This document shows, one piece after another, positions 1 through 11,508 of a DNA stretch of 64,000 nucleotides. Where the stretch lies: NCBI GenBank assembly GCA_034190875.2, contig CM067357.1, positions 399,345 through 463,344 of the forward strand, in the 5' to 3' direction. Within the stretch, counting starts at the first letter, position 1; every line of letters starts with the position of its first letter. The stretch is from Urechis unicinctus. Taxonomy: Eukaryota > Annelida > Polychaeta > Xenopneusta > Urechidae. The position numbers and the translations under genes were made by a program. Below the pieces are notes generated by a model. It was not told the origin of the DNA. It saw only the letters and a list, made by a program, of their open reading frames with translations, and searched no databases.

Positions 1-1445
1 ACTGATTGGGGAGCGGACCGGAAAGTCCTTTTACGGCTTTACCGGTCACTAGTGCGTTCCAAGTTGGACTATGGCTCTTTTATATATGGTGCTGCCCGTC
101 GCTCATATCTAAGAAAATTGGAAACTGTCCAAAACCAAGCTCTGAGGCTTTGCCTCGGGGCTTTCAGAACCTCTCCCATTCCCAGTCTACATGTGGAAGC
201 CAACGAGGCACCACTTGGGGTTCGAAGGGAGCAGCTTGCCATTCAGTATGCCTTACGCATAAGGTCCAACCCCAAAAATCCTGCATTTGATGCTGTTTTT
301 AATCCTGGAAATATCCATTTTTATGAGAGTAGGGCCGAATGCTATCCCTTCGTTCGGTCTGCGTATCAGAGAATCGCTGGATGGGTCATGCTCTAACTTG
401 AATGCCGTGGCGGTTGAGACTGTGCCAGGGTCTCCCCCATGGCAATTGAAAACCCCAACAGTGGATAAATCGCTGACAACCAACACGAAGGGATCTCACG
501 AGCCTGATTTTTTCCTTCACCAATTTAGAGAGATAAAGGATAAATATTCGGACCGTTCTGCCCTTTACACAGACGGTTCGAAAGAAGACAATAAAATTGG
601 AGCTGCAGCCATTATGGGGAAATGTGTTTTTAACATGAGCCTACCACCTCCACTGTCAATTTTCCACGCTGAGCTTAAAGCTCTTTCCATTGCACTTGGA
701 CTTATTGCCCAATCCATTAAAAAGCGTTTCGTTGTATTTTCCGACTCACTGTCTGCCCTGGAGGCAATCACAGGGAGTAATTTACGTAATGGTTTTATTT
801 TAAATGTTGTGCTTTTATATTCTCAATTGACAGATCGTGGCAAGGATATTTTGTTTGTATGGGTACCAAGCCATGTTGGTATCCCTGGTAATGAAAGGGC
901 AGACAGAGCTGCCAAGGAAGCCCTCAACATGAATGTGACTGAGGTTAAAGTCCCCTTTACAGACTTTAAACCTCAAGTCGTCCAATTTTTTAAACAGAAA
1001 TGGCAGGACCAGTGGGATGAATCCATCCCAAACAAACTTCACGAAATTCAGCCCTTACTTGGGGAGTGGCCACAGAGCTGCAGAGAGAGCAGAAGAGAGG
1101 AGGTTATTCTTGCTCGCGCTCGTATAGGACACACCTATACAACTCATGCCTTTCTATTAAGGGATGAGCCCATCCCTGAATGCATTCCTTGTCAATGTAC
1201 CTACACCGTCAAGCACATTCTCATCGAATGTGCTGATTTGATTTTGATCCGAAATCGCTTCTTCCGGGTTCAAACCCTTTCAGAATTGTTTGAAAGGGTG
1301 AATCCATCCAAGATACTTGGATTCATAAGAGAATTGGACTTTTTTGGACTTTTCTATAGATTTTAGACCATACAATTCTCAAATTATTATATATAATTCA
1401 ATTAATATAATTCAATTGATACTAATGGGTTTAATTTTTAATTTT
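1..1445 (+). mobile_element. Non-LTR retrotransposon (RNase H-bearing), 5' end outside window, 3' UTR cut
   Basis: This is the 3' portion of a LINE. It begins inside the C-terminal part of the reverse transcriptase region and continues through an RNase H domain. It stops at about 1445, where it meets a truncated LTR. A shorter relative at 9604-10137 keeps the true 3' tail, so this copy has lost its tail. The family resembles I/Jockey-type LINEs that carry RNase H; that clade assignment is inferred from domain order only. Confidence 0.85.
52..1366 (+). pseudogene. LINE ORF2 C-terminus: RT tail plus RNase H, frameshifted
   Basis: The first reading frame (52 to about 330) encodes the post-RT region, including SKLDYGSFIYGAA and LRLCLGAF. 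The second (about 330 to 1366) encodes a ribonuclease H domain that would degrade the RNA strand during target-primed reverse transcription. RNase H acidic residues are visible: YTDGS, the E of FHAELKAL, FSDSLSALEAI, and VPSHVGIPGNERADRAA. A C-terminal Cys/His cluster (CIPCQCTYTVKHILIEC) follows, as is usual downstream of RNase H in such LINEs. The two frames must be offset by a frameshift near position 330, so this copy is probably inactive. The product would act in the element's ribonucleoprotein. Confidence 0.85.
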
Positions 1446-1723
1446 TGCTCGCTGCTCTGCCCAGCTTTCTATCCCTATCTCCGCTGCTTTGTCCAGCTCA
1501 TTTTGCTGCCCGTTCAGCATTGTGCCTGCCAGGTCAGGTTATTAACCACCATATTTCGGGCTGGGGATGTCATTTAAACTATTCATGTGTTCAATACTAT
1601 ATTAGCTTGTTTTTAGGTTGCCGCAAATAAACACTTATTTTAATTCATAAACCTTGTTGTTATTACTGATCAAGCCTGACATAACCGCTGATGTTAAAAC
1701 ACCCCTTCTGGTTGCACGCTACA
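1446..1723 (+). repeat. Left LTR of Gypsy element, 5'-truncated
   Basis: About 278 bp homologous to the end of the right LTR and continuing through R/U5. It contains a polyadenylation signal AATAAA near 1625 and ends in ...GCTACA at 1723, a canonical LTR end. The 5' portion that would begin TGTAGCGACA is absent, and the sequence abuts the truncated LINE at about 1445. Confidence 0.8.
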
Positions 1724-1728
1724 TTATT

Positions 1729-1746
1729 TGGTGGCAGCGGTGGGAT
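1729..1746 (+). promoter_or_regulatory. Primer binding site complementary to tRNA-Leu 3' end
   Basis: TGGTGGCAGCGGTGGGAT starts five bases after the LTR end. Its complement ATCCCACCGCTGCCACCA matches, from memory, the 3' end plus CCA of animal tRNA-Leu (AAG type). The match, the TGG start and the position next to the LTR support priming of minus-strand synthesis by tRNA-Leu. Confidence 0.75.
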
Positions 1747-1760
1747 CCTTTATTTATTTA

Positions 1761-1916
<156 letters not shown>

Positions 1917-2125
1917 GAAAAGGATCCCTGATACGAACTGCAGGCTTCAGTAAATGAACTAAGGTTTTTATAACAGTAAATGACAAATAATTAATAATAA
2001 CATTAAGCAGGTGGCAAGCAGTTAATTTGAAAAGTGGCAGTTTCTCATAAACATCAGGTAAAAAGCCTGTTAATTTAGCAGTTGAGTGTTCAAAAATCAA
2101 TATCAGCAGTCCCGATATTGGTGAT

Positions 2126-3724
2126 TTGTTCCATGGAAGGAATTCTGATAGTGACACCTTGATTATTCATCTGCCACTGGGGCTGATGAACACACTAGCT
2201 CGTCGTGTTCTAATGATGGAGTGGTGGTATTTAGGAGAAGAGATTCATTTAGGGATGTCTCCAGCAGTCCCATTCCTCATAGGGAAGACAATGCTGTGTC
2301 TGGTGTCGGTTCTTCTAATCCACCTGATGCTTCTCTGGTGCACTCCCCCATCTCACAGATTCATGTCTCATTGAATGGCATTAGTCCTGCTCCATTTGTT
2401 GCCAGTACATCTGGGATGTATCCAGTCCAGTCTTCTTTCTATGGACCAGGTATTGTAACATCAGTTTCTGCACCAATACCTGCTGTCGGTGCTCAAGGCT
2501 TTGCTGTTCCCATGTCTGTTCCAAACGGCGGAAGCAATGTACCACCAACACCGGTAAATCCATGAGGTAATACAGCTGTCTATATGACTCAAGGTTACTC
2601 CATGGGGGATGCCTCAAGGCCTTGCATATGGCTCCTCCAACTTTTCTTGTCCGCCAACTTATCCACCAATGATGCCACCGTGGGGTGCATATCCTTGGGG
2701 TTACCCTGGATCCCCATCCCCGCACGGTTACCCACCACCTCCTATGTGGATGGGATATACACAAGGTGTAGAGAATGGGATGTCGAGACAAGGTGGTGCT
2801 TCTGAAAATGGTGTCAATGGACCAGGTATACCAACTGTGGTGGGTTCCCGATCTGAATCTGGTGTACCAGGGAGAGGAATCAGTGATACAATCAGGGAAT
2901 TGATTCCCCCTGTTGTCAGAGAGGTAAGTAGGTTTGACAAACCTAAACAGCCAGCTACCTATGATGGGAAGACTAGTTTTGGTGACTACTTGACTCATTT
3001 TGAATTGGTTTCGAGGTGGAATCAATGGTCTGACAACATTAAAGCTCTAGAGCTGGCAACCAACCTTAGGGCTCAAGCATTGAGTGTGTTCAGTGATCTA
3101 GATCCTACGGATAGAGAAGATTTTTCTGTGTTAGTGGGAGCACTAAAGAACACATTCGAACCAGACAATCAATGTGAATTGTTCAGTTGCCAAATGAAAG
3201 GCAGGGTCAGGCGACATGGGGAAGAACTGAGCAAGTTGGCTCAGGACATCCGACACCTTACCCGGAAAGCCTACCCTCAGGCAAATAGCCAGGTTAGAGA
3301 AACTCTGGCTAAAGATTGTTTTGTTGACGCATTGGTCGACCACAACCTTGAGGTTTTCTTATTCCAGGCCAAGCCACACAACCTTGACGATGCAGCCTTA
3401 GAGTACGAGGCTTTTGCTACAAGTCGATCTCGACGTCTTGGGAAATCATATCATGTCAGTGCTCAGACTGGGGAGTACCCATTTGTCAGTGGTGATGAAG
3501 TCGGTGCTCGGCAAGAGTTACCTTTGCAGAAATCCAGTCAAGGTCAAAATAAGAGATTTCAAAACCCAACCAGAGGTAGAAAATGTCACTACTGTGGTAA
3601 AGAAGGTCACTTTATAGCCAAGTGTTTTGCTCGTCAGAAAGAAGAGGCTCAAAAGACAAAATCTGAGCCCTCCAACTTAGATTCTGGCAGATCCTCTAAC
3701 CAGAAATTACCGTCGGAAAACTAA
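2126..3724 (+). pseudogene. gag: Gypsy gag polyprotein, frameshifted
   Basis: Gag would assemble the particle and bind element RNA. An N-terminal Pro/Gly/Ser-rich part lies in broken frames (about 2126-2565), and the main open stretch runs from 2609 to 3724 (371 aa). It includes a retrotransposon gag core (SVFSDLDPTDREDFSVLVGA region, about residues 155-210). A clean zinc knuckle CHYCGKEGHFIAKC (C-X2-C-X4-H-X4-C) is near residue 330. The tail is rich in Lys, Glu and Ser. Frame breaks at about 2565-2609 mean the original start is upstream; the ATG at 2609 is only the start of the longest open piece. Confidence 0.85.
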
Positions 3725-4290
3725 GTGTTGCTGAGACTGAGGGCCATGTCCCAGCAGATAAACTTTGTTTGAGGCCCCCGAGTATTGTTGGTGAATTGGG
3801 TTCCAGAGGTAGAGATAGTTGGTTCCTCTCGTCTAAAGTTTTTGGCATCAGTGTTGGTTTTCTCGTGGATTCAGGTTCTACTTTGACAGTGATCCATCCG
3901 GATAAGTATTAGCAAATACCAGCCAAGGATCGTCCTCCTTTGGAATCCAAGCATATTAAGTTGGCCAATGGGGAGCCTCTTGTCTCGTATGGGGTGGTTG
4001 TGGTGACATTATCATTTGGAAAGCATGTCATGGACCATGAAGTTGTTGTTGCTGATGTAGAAGCAGAGGGTATTTTGGGGATGGACATTATGAGAAAACA
4101 TGGTGGTATTTTGGATGCCAAACAGGGCATATTGGCCTTTGGGCCTTATAGACACCAATGTTTTACAGAGGTTGAGGCACCTCGCATTTATCGTGTTGTC
4201 GCAAGAGACACAGTTGTTATTCCACCCCAGAGTGAAATGGTAGCCTCAGGACTAGTTGAATGCCCTGGTCTGACAGATGCTGTATTAGAA
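3725..4290 (+). pseudogene. Gypsy aspartic protease, interrupted by a stop codon
   Basis: A retropepsin-type protease that would cleave gag-pol. The active-site motif is seen as LVDSGSTLTVIHPDKY near 3860-3910, followed immediately by an in-frame TAG (about 3910). The fold continues in the next open stretch from 3940 (HIKLANGEPLVSYG and ILGMDIMRKHGGILD, the flap and second conserved ILGMD motif). The coding region is then broken at 4296 by a SINE. Confidence 0.8.
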
Positions 4291-4295
4291 CCCTC

Positions 4296-4680
4296 TATCC
4301 CCCTGTGGGTCCGGGGGTAGAATAGGTCCACTGAATCCTTCTGCATTTCGTAAGAGGCGACTAATAGGGGCAACCTGTTGGCCGTGGGTTGCGACTCGTG
4401 TCGGTGGACAATGGGATCCATGTGGAGTGGTTCTTTTGAGGGCCATATCTGCAACATACCACACTGGCCCGGATTTCCCCTAGACGAGAGGCTGGAATGG
4501 CCTGGTTCAGTCAATCGTCTGGCAGCCCTAGGATAATCGCTTCCATTTTTATCTTTTCTCTCCATTTTCATTTATCCTAGAAGGCGGCTGCTTAATCAGG
4601 TAAAACTTATCTATTAATCTTTCATGGCACCATATGACATACTAGTGTTGTTGTGCCGTTAAACCCTATACTTACCTTAC
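4296..4680 (+). mobile_element. SINE copy A, inserted in Gypsy pol, 10-bp target duplication
   Basis: About 385 bp with a perfect 10-bp direct repeat TAGAACCCTC on either side (4286-4295 and 4681-4690), which fixes its boundaries. The head starts near CCCTGTGGGTCCGGGGGTAG. The element contains RNA polymerase III-like boxes (GGGTAGAATAGG as a weak A box; GGTTGCGACTC as a weak B box) and ends GCCGTTAAACCCTATACTTA plus CCTTAC. Related copies are at 10946-11368, 41695-41984, 56470-56865 and elsewhere. The tRNA-derived head is an inference from the weak boxes. Confidence 0.85.
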
Positions 4681-7600
4681 TAGAACCCTCAAAACAGTTC
4701 TTACAAAGGAACTTGTTAGTGGCACGGATGGTTGTTGAACCCAGCAGGTCTGAAATTCCTATAAGGGTTATGAATCCAAAAATTGAATCCCATGTAGTGT
4801 ATAAGGAGACTTTATTGGGGATTTGTGAACCATTGAAAGAATTGATTGATTTTTCGGAGGAAAGCTCTTTTCCCCAGGATGCGGTTTACAATGCTTCTTT
4901 TGCTGATGTTAATGCAGAAGATGGGGTGGTCCCGGAGCATTTGAAACCGATTTGGGAGGAAACTAAACCTCGGTTGTCGAAAGAGCAGCAAAAGCTGTTC
5001 AGAGAACACTTGTGTAGGTTTGAAGGTGTGTTTGTAAGGTCTAAAGATGATTTTGGTCGAACAAAACTGGTTAAACACACAATTGATACCGACGGGGCTC
5101 CTCCAGTCAAACAAAATCCACGTCAGATACCCATTTCTCTGCTACCAGAATCCGAGAAAGAGATACAAAGGATGTTGGATCAGGGTGTAATTGATCCATC
5201 CTGTAGTCCTTGGGCTTCTCCTGTTGTCCTAGTAAGGAAGAAAGACAACACTCTAAGGTTCTGTGTGGATTACCGTAAGCTCAACTCGCTGACTACCAAG
5301 GATAGTTATCCCATACCAAGGATCGCCATTCCTTGGATTTGTTGGGTGGTGCCAAATGGTTCTCCACACTTGATCTTGCATCAGGCTATTGGCAGGTTGA
5401 AATTGATCTGAAAGACAAAGAGAAAACTGCTTCTTGCACTCAGGGTGGCCTATGGCAGTTCAAAGTAATGCCATTTGGCCTAGTTTCTGCACCGGCCAAC
5501 TTTGAGAGGCTGATGGAGCAGGTTCTCGGAGGGCTCCACTGGAAAACTTGTCTTGTTTATCTTGACGACATTATCATCTTCTCTGATACCTTTGAAAACC
5601 ATATAGGGCACATGGGTCAGGTTCTGGGACGAATACAGCAGGCTGGACTAAAGATTGTCCCAACAAAATGTCAACTCTTCCAGCCAGAAGTCGAGTACCT
5701 AGGCCATATTGTGTCTAACCGAGGTATTGGGACCGATTCCAGAAAAGTCGAGGCAATCAGCAAGTGGCCTCAACCTCAAAATGTGACAGATGTCAGAAGC
5801 TTTTTTGGTCTTTTTTCTTACTATCGAAAATTCGTCAAAGGTTTTGCAGACATTGCCAGACCACTTCATAAGTTGACAGAAATTGGCAGACCATTTGTTT
5901 GGACCACTGAGTGTCAGGATTCATTTGAAAGGCTGAAGGCCAAATTGTGTGATTCTCCTGTGTTGGGCTATCAATCCTCCCAGGGTCAGTTGATACTTGA
6001 CACTGACGCTAGTAACAATGCTATGGGTGCAGTATTGTCTCAGAGGCATGATGGTGTTGAACGAGTTATCCCCTATTACAGTCGTTGCTTCACAAAGGAG
6101 GAAAGGCGATACTGTGTAACCCGCAGAGAATTGCTGGCGGTCGTGGCTGCTCTCAAGAACTTCAACCACTATGTTTATGGCCGACATACTTTAGTTCGTT
6201 CGGACCATGAGGCATTGAGATGGCTGATGAATTTTCGTAGCCCAGAAGGCCAAATGGCACGCTGGCTTGAGATTTTGGGGACCTATGACTTTGAAATAAT
6301 ACATAGGGCAGGGAAGGTCCACAACAATGCAGACGGTTTGTCCCGAAGACCCTGTTTGGACTGCAAGCATTACGAGAGGAAGGAAAGCTCCCAGAAAGCA
6401 TGTGTTGATGCTGCCGTACAAGCCACATTCGATAATGTTGGCATGGCCAACCATCAACAACAGGCAAATAACCCACCAGTCCAAGGGAATTGGTTTGAGC
6501 CATGGTCTCTACAAGAGATAGGACAATGGCAAAGGGAAGACCAAGACATAGGACATGCTGTAGGATGGAAGGAAGATGAAAAGCGTACCCCTTGGGACAA
6601 TGTCCAAGGAAAAAGCTCACATCTAAATCAGTTGTGGGTTTTGTTTGATGAACTGGAATCGCTTGGGGGGATACTGTATTGGCGTTGTAGCCCGGCATCC
6701 GTAGTGATGTGGCAAGAATGCTTACCGTGTCAGAAGCGTAAATCTAGGCAAGGCAGGCGTTGTGCACCATTGGCGCAGAGTCCCTCCGGTGCTCCGTGGG
6801 AAAGGATTGCTGTAGATATCTTGAGTATGCCGGCAGAAACTGACAACGGCAACACATGTGTTCTGGTTGTCACTGATTACTTCTCAAAGTGGACTGAGGC
6901 ATATGCTCTTGCAGACCATCAGGCCCTTACTGTTGCTGATGTGCTTGTGACTCAGGTCTTCTCTAGGTTTGGTTGTCCTCAGCTTATCCACTCAGACCAG
7001 GGACCTGAATTCCAATCAATACTTACCCGGGAAATATGCAAACTACTGAATATCACACAGACCCGTACCACACCTTATCACCCACAGTCTGACAGTCAAG
7101 TGGAACGTTTCAATAGAACTCTATTGGCTATGCTGGCCAAACTGTGTGAAGAGGACCCTGAAACGTGGGACGATCATTTGCCCTATGTCCTCAGTGCTTA
7201 CAGGGCTACGGTACATGAAAGCACAAACTGCAGTCCAAATTTGTTAATGTTCGGAAGGGAAGTGTCAATGCCAAAAGACTTAATGTTCAAACCCCCTGAT
7301 GAAGCTGAAAGGCCATTGTGTCCTGTTGAATATGTTGAATGGGTACGAAAGGCCCATCAAATAAACTTTGAAAGGGCTAGAATCCATCTTGGCAAAGCGG
7401 TCAGGAGACAAAAGCTGGGCTATGACAAAAGGGCAAAGAATAGGGAAGTAAAAATAGGAGATTGGGTTCTGAGGTATTACCTTGCTGCTCTTGTTGGCAA
7501 TAAACTAGCATCCCCATACAGAGGACCATACCTGGTCATTGGCCAGCCCAATGCGGTCACGTACACTCTGCAGGAAAGGCCAGGGGTCAAACCAATCACT

Positions 7601-7954
7601 GTACATGTCAATGATATAAAGGTGTACCATGGGCAAGATGCACCAGTCCCTTGGGCTGACAACAACCGGGTTGTTCCCAATGTTGATGGTTCCAATAACC
7701 GGGGACAGAGAGGCCAGCCTGATGTGTCGGCAGATTTACCATCAGATTTACCCCACGCCCTCAGAGATTTGGGTGGAATTAGAGTTCTTTTAGTACAGAC
7801 AACTGTACATAAATGCACATGTATTGCCATTTTTAATTCCTTATCTAAAGGAACTGGCAATTATAATTTATTTGTGTTTTTAGGGAAATGCGTCCTCCAC
7901 AGATCAAGTGCAAGATGTGCTAGGAAACTCTATCAAGCAAAAGGGCCCTCCTGA
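4681..7954 (+). pseudogene. pol: Gypsy pol: reverse transcriptase, RNase H, integrase
   Basis: The first open stretch (4653-5411 region) carries the RT N-terminus with [20 protein letters not shown]. After a frameshift near 5330 the frame 5333-7954 continues with [11 protein letters not shown], the RT catalytic motif VYLDDIIIF, RNase H (LILDTDASNNAMGAVLSQ; RSDHEALRWL) and integrase. The integrase core triad is visible: D in AVDILSM, D in HSDQGPEF, E in SQVERFNRTL. A GPY/F-like C-terminal module (RGPYLVIG) follows. The integrase zinc domain retains only its CLPCQ half; the two histidines are missing, apparently by deletion around 6650-6720. With the frameshift and SINE the element cannot make full pol. 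Confidence 0.93.
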
Positions 7955-8718
7955 TGGATATAGCAAATATGCATGACCAGTGGCTCTTTTGTTTGCACTG
8001 TCGCTTCAGGCTACCAGAGGGCGAACGGTACCAGATGGCACACCACGTGCAAAAGAAGCATACAACGCCACAACAGTCTCCACCCTCCAAACCACCCACC
8101 ACACGACCACTTACCCCAGATCCAAATCCGACGCCGGAATATACAGTGCCTCAGCTGTTGCCTCCCACCACACGACCAACTACCCCAGAGACGGTGATAG
8201 TGTTCAAAAGAAACAGGTGCAACTCAGATTCAACATCCTGCTCCTCCTCCTCCACCCTGTCCCGCCCAGAGTTCGAACTGGATTTCCCCGATGGCCCGCG
8301 AGACGATGATATGCAACGCAACGAACCAATTGGCCTAGAACCCTACACGCAACCACCAGAATCACGGACAGCTGCAGTCATCAACCCTCCAACCGGTTAC
8401 CGGCTCATTCCGGTCACAAGACAACTGTCTGACGACGCAGACATGCCCCTCAACCCTAGGACATTCTTTATAGGGGCTCCATCAATAATCCAAAACTCAC
8501 CTACAGCCCAACTTCTGTGGGGATTCAGGAGAGAGGCCCACCAGCATAGGCCGCAACTTTCTTTTACTCAGGATGAAACTTGTGCCATTATGAGGCGGGA
8601 ACGAGCAATTCTCCCAAGTGGGAATATTTACAAACTGGAATCCACTTGGATCCCACCACCTAAGGTTGTAAAACGAAAAGCAGTGGCAACACAAACGGAT
8701 GAAGCCCACATGAACTAG
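7954..8718 (+). CDS. Extra ORF (ORF3) of Gypsy element, zinc-finger and Pro-rich
   Basis: An uninterrupted 254-aa frame lies between pol and the 3' LTR. Its ATG overlaps the pol stop (TGATG). The N-terminus has a C2H2-like pattern, CLHC followed by HHVQKKH at about residues 14-37, then a long Thr/Pro-rich linker and an Asp-rich middle. I see no signal peptide, fusion peptide or membrane segment, so it is not an obvious envelope gene. It may be a nucleic-acid-binding accessory protein of this Gypsy lineage. A possible splice acceptor (TTTTTAG at about 7878) upstream would allow a spliced mRNA. Function is unknown. Confidence 0.6.
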   Translation: MDIANMHDQWLFCLHCRFRLPEGERYQMAHHVQKKHTTPQQSPPSKPPTTRPLTPDPNPTPEYTVPQLLPPTTRPTTPETVIVFKRNRCNSDSTSCSSSSTLSRPEFELDFPDGPRDDDMQRNEPIGLEPYTQPPESRTAAVINPPTGYRLIPVTRQLSDDADMPLNPRTFFIGAPSIIQNSPTAQLLWGFRREAHQHRPQLSFTQDETCAIMRRERAILPSGNIYKLESTWIPPPKVVKRKAVATQTDEAHMN

Positions 8719-8878
8719 ACTGTTTAAGATGGACTCTCACAAGCAATGTTTTGTTTTTGAGATGCATTCTGATTACTTGCTTGTATAATAGTTTGTGAGA
8801 TGTATTTTGATTTTTCTTGCTTGTATAACAGTTTTTGATATGTATTCTGATTTTACTTGTTTGTATAATAGTATGGGT

Positions 8879-8890
8879 CAGTGGGGGCAG
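8879..8890 (+). promoter_or_regulatory. Polypurine tract of Gypsy element
   Basis: A purine-rich stretch (CAGTGGGGGCAG) immediately precedes the TGTAGCGACA start of the right LTR, the expected site of plus-strand priming. Confidence 0.7.
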
Positions 8891-9543
8891 TGTAGCGACA
8901 GCACTTTTGATGTAATTGCCATGTATCCATCTTTTGTTTTAAAGGTTGCACTCTTGTACCTGACCGCACCCGGGTTTCGGTTTCAGTTATGACTTATTTA
9001 ATATTATTCTTTTTAATGGTTATCGTCTTGATATGATGTTTATGTGTTTGAGTATATTTTGGTGGCTAAATAATATTTAAGAAGGGTTTTGACAATATTT
9101 AGGGTTTTATTTGGTTAACGTCATTTTCGCGTGTTGCATCATGGGAAATATAGATAATATTATTATTAGTAAAAAGCTTCTCTCGGTTGTTTGAATCGCG
9201 CTACATTTCAAAAGTCATTCTTGAACATATTATGGATTTTGCCAAGGTTTGTTTTGTTTACTCATGCTAGTTAGATATATATATAATCCAATGATGTTAT
9301 TATTTATTTAATGTGTCACGTGTACATCTGGGGAGGGTATATATAGGGATGTTTTCATGGGATAAGGAAGACTCGTAGCCAGCCAGCCAGCGAGCACTCA
9401 GCTCTTCCTCGCTGCTCTGCCCAGCTCTGCTCGCTGCTCTGCCCAGCTTTCTATCCCTCTCTCCGCTGCTTTGTCCAGCTCATTTTGCTGCCCGTTCAGC
9501 ATTGTGCCTGCCAGGTCAGGTTATTAACCACCATATTTCGGGC
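8891..9543 (+). repeat. Right LTR of Gypsy element, 3'-truncated
   Basis: It begins TGTAGCGACA after the polypurine tract. A promoter TATA box is seen at 9339-9347 (TATATATAGG). Short direct repeats around CTCGCTGCTCTGCCCAGC lie at about 9407-9450. The last 118 bp match 1446-1563. It breaks off at CGGGCT (9543), lacking the AATAAA/U5 end seen in the left LTR. The complete LTR would be about 0.8 kb, inferred by overlapping the two fragments. Confidence 0.8.
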
Positions 9544-9603
9544 TCCATGTGAATATGGTATGAACATCTGTAAAGAAAACCTGTTTGTTTTACAACAAAA
9601 ATC

Positions 9604-10137
9604 AAAGATAAATATTCGGACCGTTCTGCCCTTTACACAGACGGTTCGAAAGAGGACAATAAAATCCAGCCCCAACTTTGGGAGTGGCCACACAGCTGCA
9701 GAGAGAGCCGAAGAGAAGAGGTTATTCTTGCTCGCGCTCGTATAGGACACACCTATACAACTCATGCCTTTATACTAAGGGACGAGCCCATCCCTGAATG
9801 TATTCCTTGTCAATGCACCTACAAATCGCTTCTTCCGGGTTCAAACCCTTTCAGAATTATTTGAAAGGGTGAATCCATCCACGATGCTTGGATTCATAAG
9901 AGAAATTGGACTTTTTTTTATAGATTTTAGATCATACAATTCTCATTAATTCAATACAGTTCAAATTAATATAATTCAATTCATATAATTCAATTAATAC
10001 TAATGGGTTTAATTTTTAGTTAGTTTTAACCCTTGACTCCTTATCCTTTCATACTCGTATTTACCCCTCCTTTAGTAGGCACCATATAACACACTAGTGT
10101 TGGTGTGCCGTTAAACCCTATACTTACCTTACCTTAC
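9604..10137 (+). mobile_element. Internally deleted LINE copy with 3' tail
   Basis: Segments closely match the LINE at 1-1445: the YTDGS region (9605-9665 against 536-597), the region downstream of RNase H (9667-9822 against 1047-1203), and the C-terminus (9824-9930). The intervening pieces are deleted. The 3' UTR continues to GTGCCGTTAAACCCTATACT followed by CTTAC repeats, which marks the LINE 3' end. No intact reading frame remains. Confidence 0.85.
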
Positions 10138-10945
10138 TATGCAACAAAAACATTAAAATCATGCATTTCAATGCATTATAGCGTTACATTAGTACATATA
10201 AACGTAACACAATGTTAAAAATAAGAACAAATATCTGCAAATAGGACCAGTGAATCTGCCAAGCTCTTCATAAAAGAACTGTCTGTTATCATCCATAACA
10301 AGTCTTCCAAGAGCACTTATATTAAATTACAGTCAAATAACATTATTGGGTCTTTCATTAAGAAAATAGATTAATAATTTTAAATCAGTGTCATATATGT
10401 TAATATCATCTTGTTCATATTTGAAACGACATACTAGTAGATGCATTTACTTATAATTACCTATAGTTTGCAAGGGTACATCTCTGTTATTGATGTGACA
10501 TGTTTAGGCGGGGCTGACTTTGGTTGCTTCAACCATCCACACTTTAAATCGATTTTGAAGACATTCTTGTAACTGGAAAAAAAAGAAGTAAATGTAGAAT
10601 ACATACAATAGAATACTATATGATACAAGTATTTATTATTATTTTTTTCCATAATCATACTGTTATTTTATATAAAAAGCGCCACAGATAACTAGAATCT
10701 CAGCGCTTATAGAAACAAGTGATTTTTCATCACAGGAACAAATTTAGTTTTTTAATAAACTTGTTGAAATTTCTTGCTTTTTATATTAATCTAGTGGTGG
10801 GCCATCAGCGGCTGCCAACAGTGCAGCTGCTCATGGGCCATCAGTGGCACATTTATGTGCTATCTGGGATATATGATACATCCATTTGACTACCTTCATG
10901 TTAGTAATCCTGACTGGACACACCACATCAGTCCACATAAAATCC
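10138..10945. other. No gene recognised
   Basis: AT-rich sequence without a convincing reading frame or repeat. It separates the deleted LINE from the next SINE. Confidence 0.6.
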
Positions 10946-11368
10946 GCTCCCTGTGGGTCCGGGGGTAGAATAGGCCCACTGTATCTTCCTGCATGTCGTA
11001 AGAGGCGACTGATAGGGGGCAACCTGTTGGCCTAGGTTGCTACTCGTGTCGGTGAACAATGGGATCCAAGTGGCTGAGTGGAGCGGTCCTTTTGAGGGCC
11101 GTATCTGCAACACACTACTCTGGCCCGGATTTCGCCTAGACGAGAGGCTGGAATGGCCTGGTCCAGTCAATCGGCTGGTGGTGACTTGCCCTAGGATACT
11201 ATTTGCATTTTTATATTTTTCAACATCATCCACTTGTATGTCCCTCTTTTTCCATTTATCTCAGAAGGCAGCTGCTTAATCAGGTCAAACTTATATATTA
11301 ACCTTTCTAGGCGCCATATAGCACATACATGTTGGTGTGCCGTTAAACCCTATTCTCACTAACTCACT
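10946..11368 (+). mobile_element. SINE copy B with near-perfect target duplication
   Basis: Same family as the SINE at 4296-4680. It begins CCCTGTGGGTCCGGGGGTAG (about 10949) and ends near CGTTAAACCCTATTCTCACT. Flanks carry a 13-bp duplication with one mismatch: CCACATAAAATCC at 10933-10945 and CCACATTAAATCC at 11369-11381. It is slightly longer than copy A because it keeps an internal segment around 11180-11260. Confidence 0.85.
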
Positions 11369-11508
11369 CCACATTAAATCCAATATGAAAGCAATGATTT
11401 TAGACGAATGAAGACGAACGACAGACAGAATAGGAGCTGACTAAAAATAGCCCGAGGCATAATTTTTGTCAAATATATTGACGAAAACCAAACAAGTTTT
11501 CATTTATA

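Noticed and set aside
7720-8718. ORF3 as a retroviral-type envelope
   Set aside because: No signal peptide, fusion peptide or membrane anchor is visible.
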